A program made the position numbers and the translations under genes. From assembly GCF_017356265.1 (NCBI RefSeq), contig NZ_JAFNAW010000020.1:1-57770 (forward strand): a DNA stretch of 57,770 bases. The letters are read 5' to 3'. This stretch comes from Paracoccus fontiphilus. GTDB lineage: Bacteria; Pseudomonadota; Alphaproteobacteria; Rhodobacterales; Rhodobacteraceae. The notes beneath the pieces are model-generated. The model did not search any database. It saw only the letters and a program-made list of their open reading frames with translations, and was not told where the DNA came from. Below, in pieces: positions 56,894-57,770 of this stretch (positions within the stretch are counted from its first letter, which is position 1; each line of letters opens with the position of its first letter).

Positions 56894-57682
56894 TCAGGAC
56901 CATTGATGGTGCTCCGGCAACATGGTCCGGCCGCCGCGTGTGAAATCGTCCAGAACATGCTTGTATGGCCTTGCTCCTGCGAAATTGATTTCAGGACCGA
57001 GGGTGGTTAGGGCAATGTAGTGCTCTGAACGGTGTATCATGATGTTCCGGATCTTGATCCATCCAGGTCGCTGAAGGTTCCCGATCAAGCTGCGACGAAT
57101 GGCGTTTGTCATCACATCAACAGCCTCGAGGCCAAACAAGGGTTTGGGCGAGAACCTAATGCGATCTCGGACCATCCTCCCAAGATCAAGCGTCGCATCC
57201 TGACAACTCACCTGTAACGCCGCCTTCTTCCAATCACTCGGCTCAACAGAGAATTTAGCCTCCGCCTCGTACCGGCCGCCTTCAATCAATCCAAGCGGAT
57301 GCTTGATCGACCTACTTTCCAAGATTGGGCAAACAAAGTTCGACCACCAAGTTTCCCAGCGATCAGCCCCGATGGAGGCGCTCTTACCGTCGATGATCCA
57401 ACGATATTTTCCGAGTTCCGCAGGCCTCCGGAAGGAGTAGTAGAGGCGCGCATGCTGGAGAACGTTCGCTATAAGCTTCACCATCAAGCACGCTTGAACA
57501 TACTGCTGCGCTGCCATCCCCTCGAGTTGCTGCTTCATAGCATGAACCTGCTCGACCAAAGTTGGGTGATGCTGGTCCGTGAGGTTCTTGACGATCCCCA
57601 AGGCCTGCATCTTCCGATGATGTTCGATGTCATCAGGTGTGGAGTAAGAACATCTAACAAAACCGTTTGTGTTGATTTCCAC
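56894..57682 (-). CDS. Hypothetical protein in probable island, HEPN-like Rx4H motif
   Basis: A 262-residue protein of no recognised family. N-terminus MEINTNGFVRCSYSTPDDIE; a helical section MVKLIANVLQHARLYYSFRR; and near the C-terminus WIKIRNIMIHRSEHYIALTT, where R211 and H216 form an RN-x3-H pattern like HEPN ribonucleases. Codon use is clearly less GC-biased than in the core genes, pointing to horizontal acquisition. It lies alone after tRNA-Ala. Assignment to HEPN rests on one short motif and is tentative. Confidence 0.6.
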   Translation of the reverse strand: MEINTNGFVRCSYSTPDDIEHHRKMQALGIVKNLTDQHHPTLVEQVHAMKQQLEGMAAQQYVQACLMVKLIANVLQHARLYYSFRRPAELGKYRWIIDGKSASIGADRWETWWSNFVCPILESRSIKHPLGLIEGGRYEAEAKFSVEPSDWKKAALQVSCQDATLDLGRMVRDRIRFSPKPLFGLEAVDVMTNAIRRSLIGNLQRPGWIKIRNIMIHRSEHYIALTTLGPEINFAGARPYKHVLDDFTRGGRTMLPEHHQWS

Positions 57683-57770
57683 CTAGAGCATGTCGCGGGC
57701 ATCGAGATTCAGGATTCCCAGCTAGCCTATGATGTGCTTCCCTTCTGCTGAGGCAGGTATGGGGGGTCTG

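Noticed and set aside
56674..56958. A 94-codon minus-strand frame past the tRNA
   Set aside because: No ribosome site, overlaps the start of the better-supported 262-aa gene, and its product looks random (Arg/Pro/His-rich).

Overview
The window is a single high-GC alphaproteobacterial chromosome segment. It most resembles Paracoccus or a close relative in the Rhodobacteraceae. The clues are a membrane-anchored cytochrome c552 of the Paracoccus CycM type, the pccB-(small lipoproteins)-pccA-methylmalonyl-CoA mutase block, aerobic cobalamin genes (cobD, cobS), and a Fur/Mur-type regulator next to a sitABCD metal transporter. Species cannot be fixed from the sequence alone. About 60 genes are packed tightly, many with 1-8 nt stop/start overlaps.

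Left part (1-20.4 kb). The 3' end of cobD converges with a transglutaminase-like gene, followed by tex, an Old Yellow Enzyme and cobS. Next is an unusual single-chain sigma/anti-sigma protein, then ychF. A long minus-strand run then reads from right to left as yejA-yejB-yejE-yejF, a GT4 glycosyltransferase, cysS, a squalene/phytoene-synthase-like protein and a PotBCA-like polyamine-type ABC transporter that lacks its binding protein. cycM lies upstream with a clean terminator.

Middle part (20.5-37 kb). pheA, an SRPBCC protein, a CpdB/UshA-like phosphoesterase and the small SRP RNA (ffs) precede the propionyl-CoA pathway: pccB, several small lipoprotein or hypothetical genes, pccA, a one-TM protein, a DUF4174-like protein and the B12-dependent methylmalonyl-CoA mutase. 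Together these convert propionyl-CoA to succinyl-CoA (the epimerase is not in the window), and cobD/cobS contribute to the B12 cofactor. A glycosyltransferase-like gene, a small protein with a HEPN-type Rx4H motif and hom follow. A decayed 1290-bp IS5-type insertion sits exactly at the hom stop codon; its ends and a 4-bp target duplication can be read directly.

Right part (37-57.8 kb). A lytic transglycosylase, ssb, aroB-aroK, a 52-aa/485-aa/xerD overlapping set, a DMT transporter, an LpxL-like acyltransferase and a luciferase-like monooxygenase lead to a Fur-family (Mur-like) regulator. This regulator is divergent from sitABCD, and the shared intergenic space carries a perfect 12+2+12 palindrome that contains the -35 box. 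A beta-glucosidase follows sitD directly. Then come a DnaJ-type zinc-knuckle miniprotein, a vWA protein, an M48 protease, an alpha/beta-hydrolase-like membrane protein overlapping a cytochrome P450, and tRNA-Ala(CGC). Just past the tRNA the base composition changes to lower GC and there is one unfamiliar gene with a HEPN-like motif, as expected for the edge of an integrated island.

Two copies of a ~70-bp extragenic hairpin repeat, with one compensated stem position, sit after the mutase gene and inside the sit operon. No CRISPR array, rRNA or intact prophage was seen.
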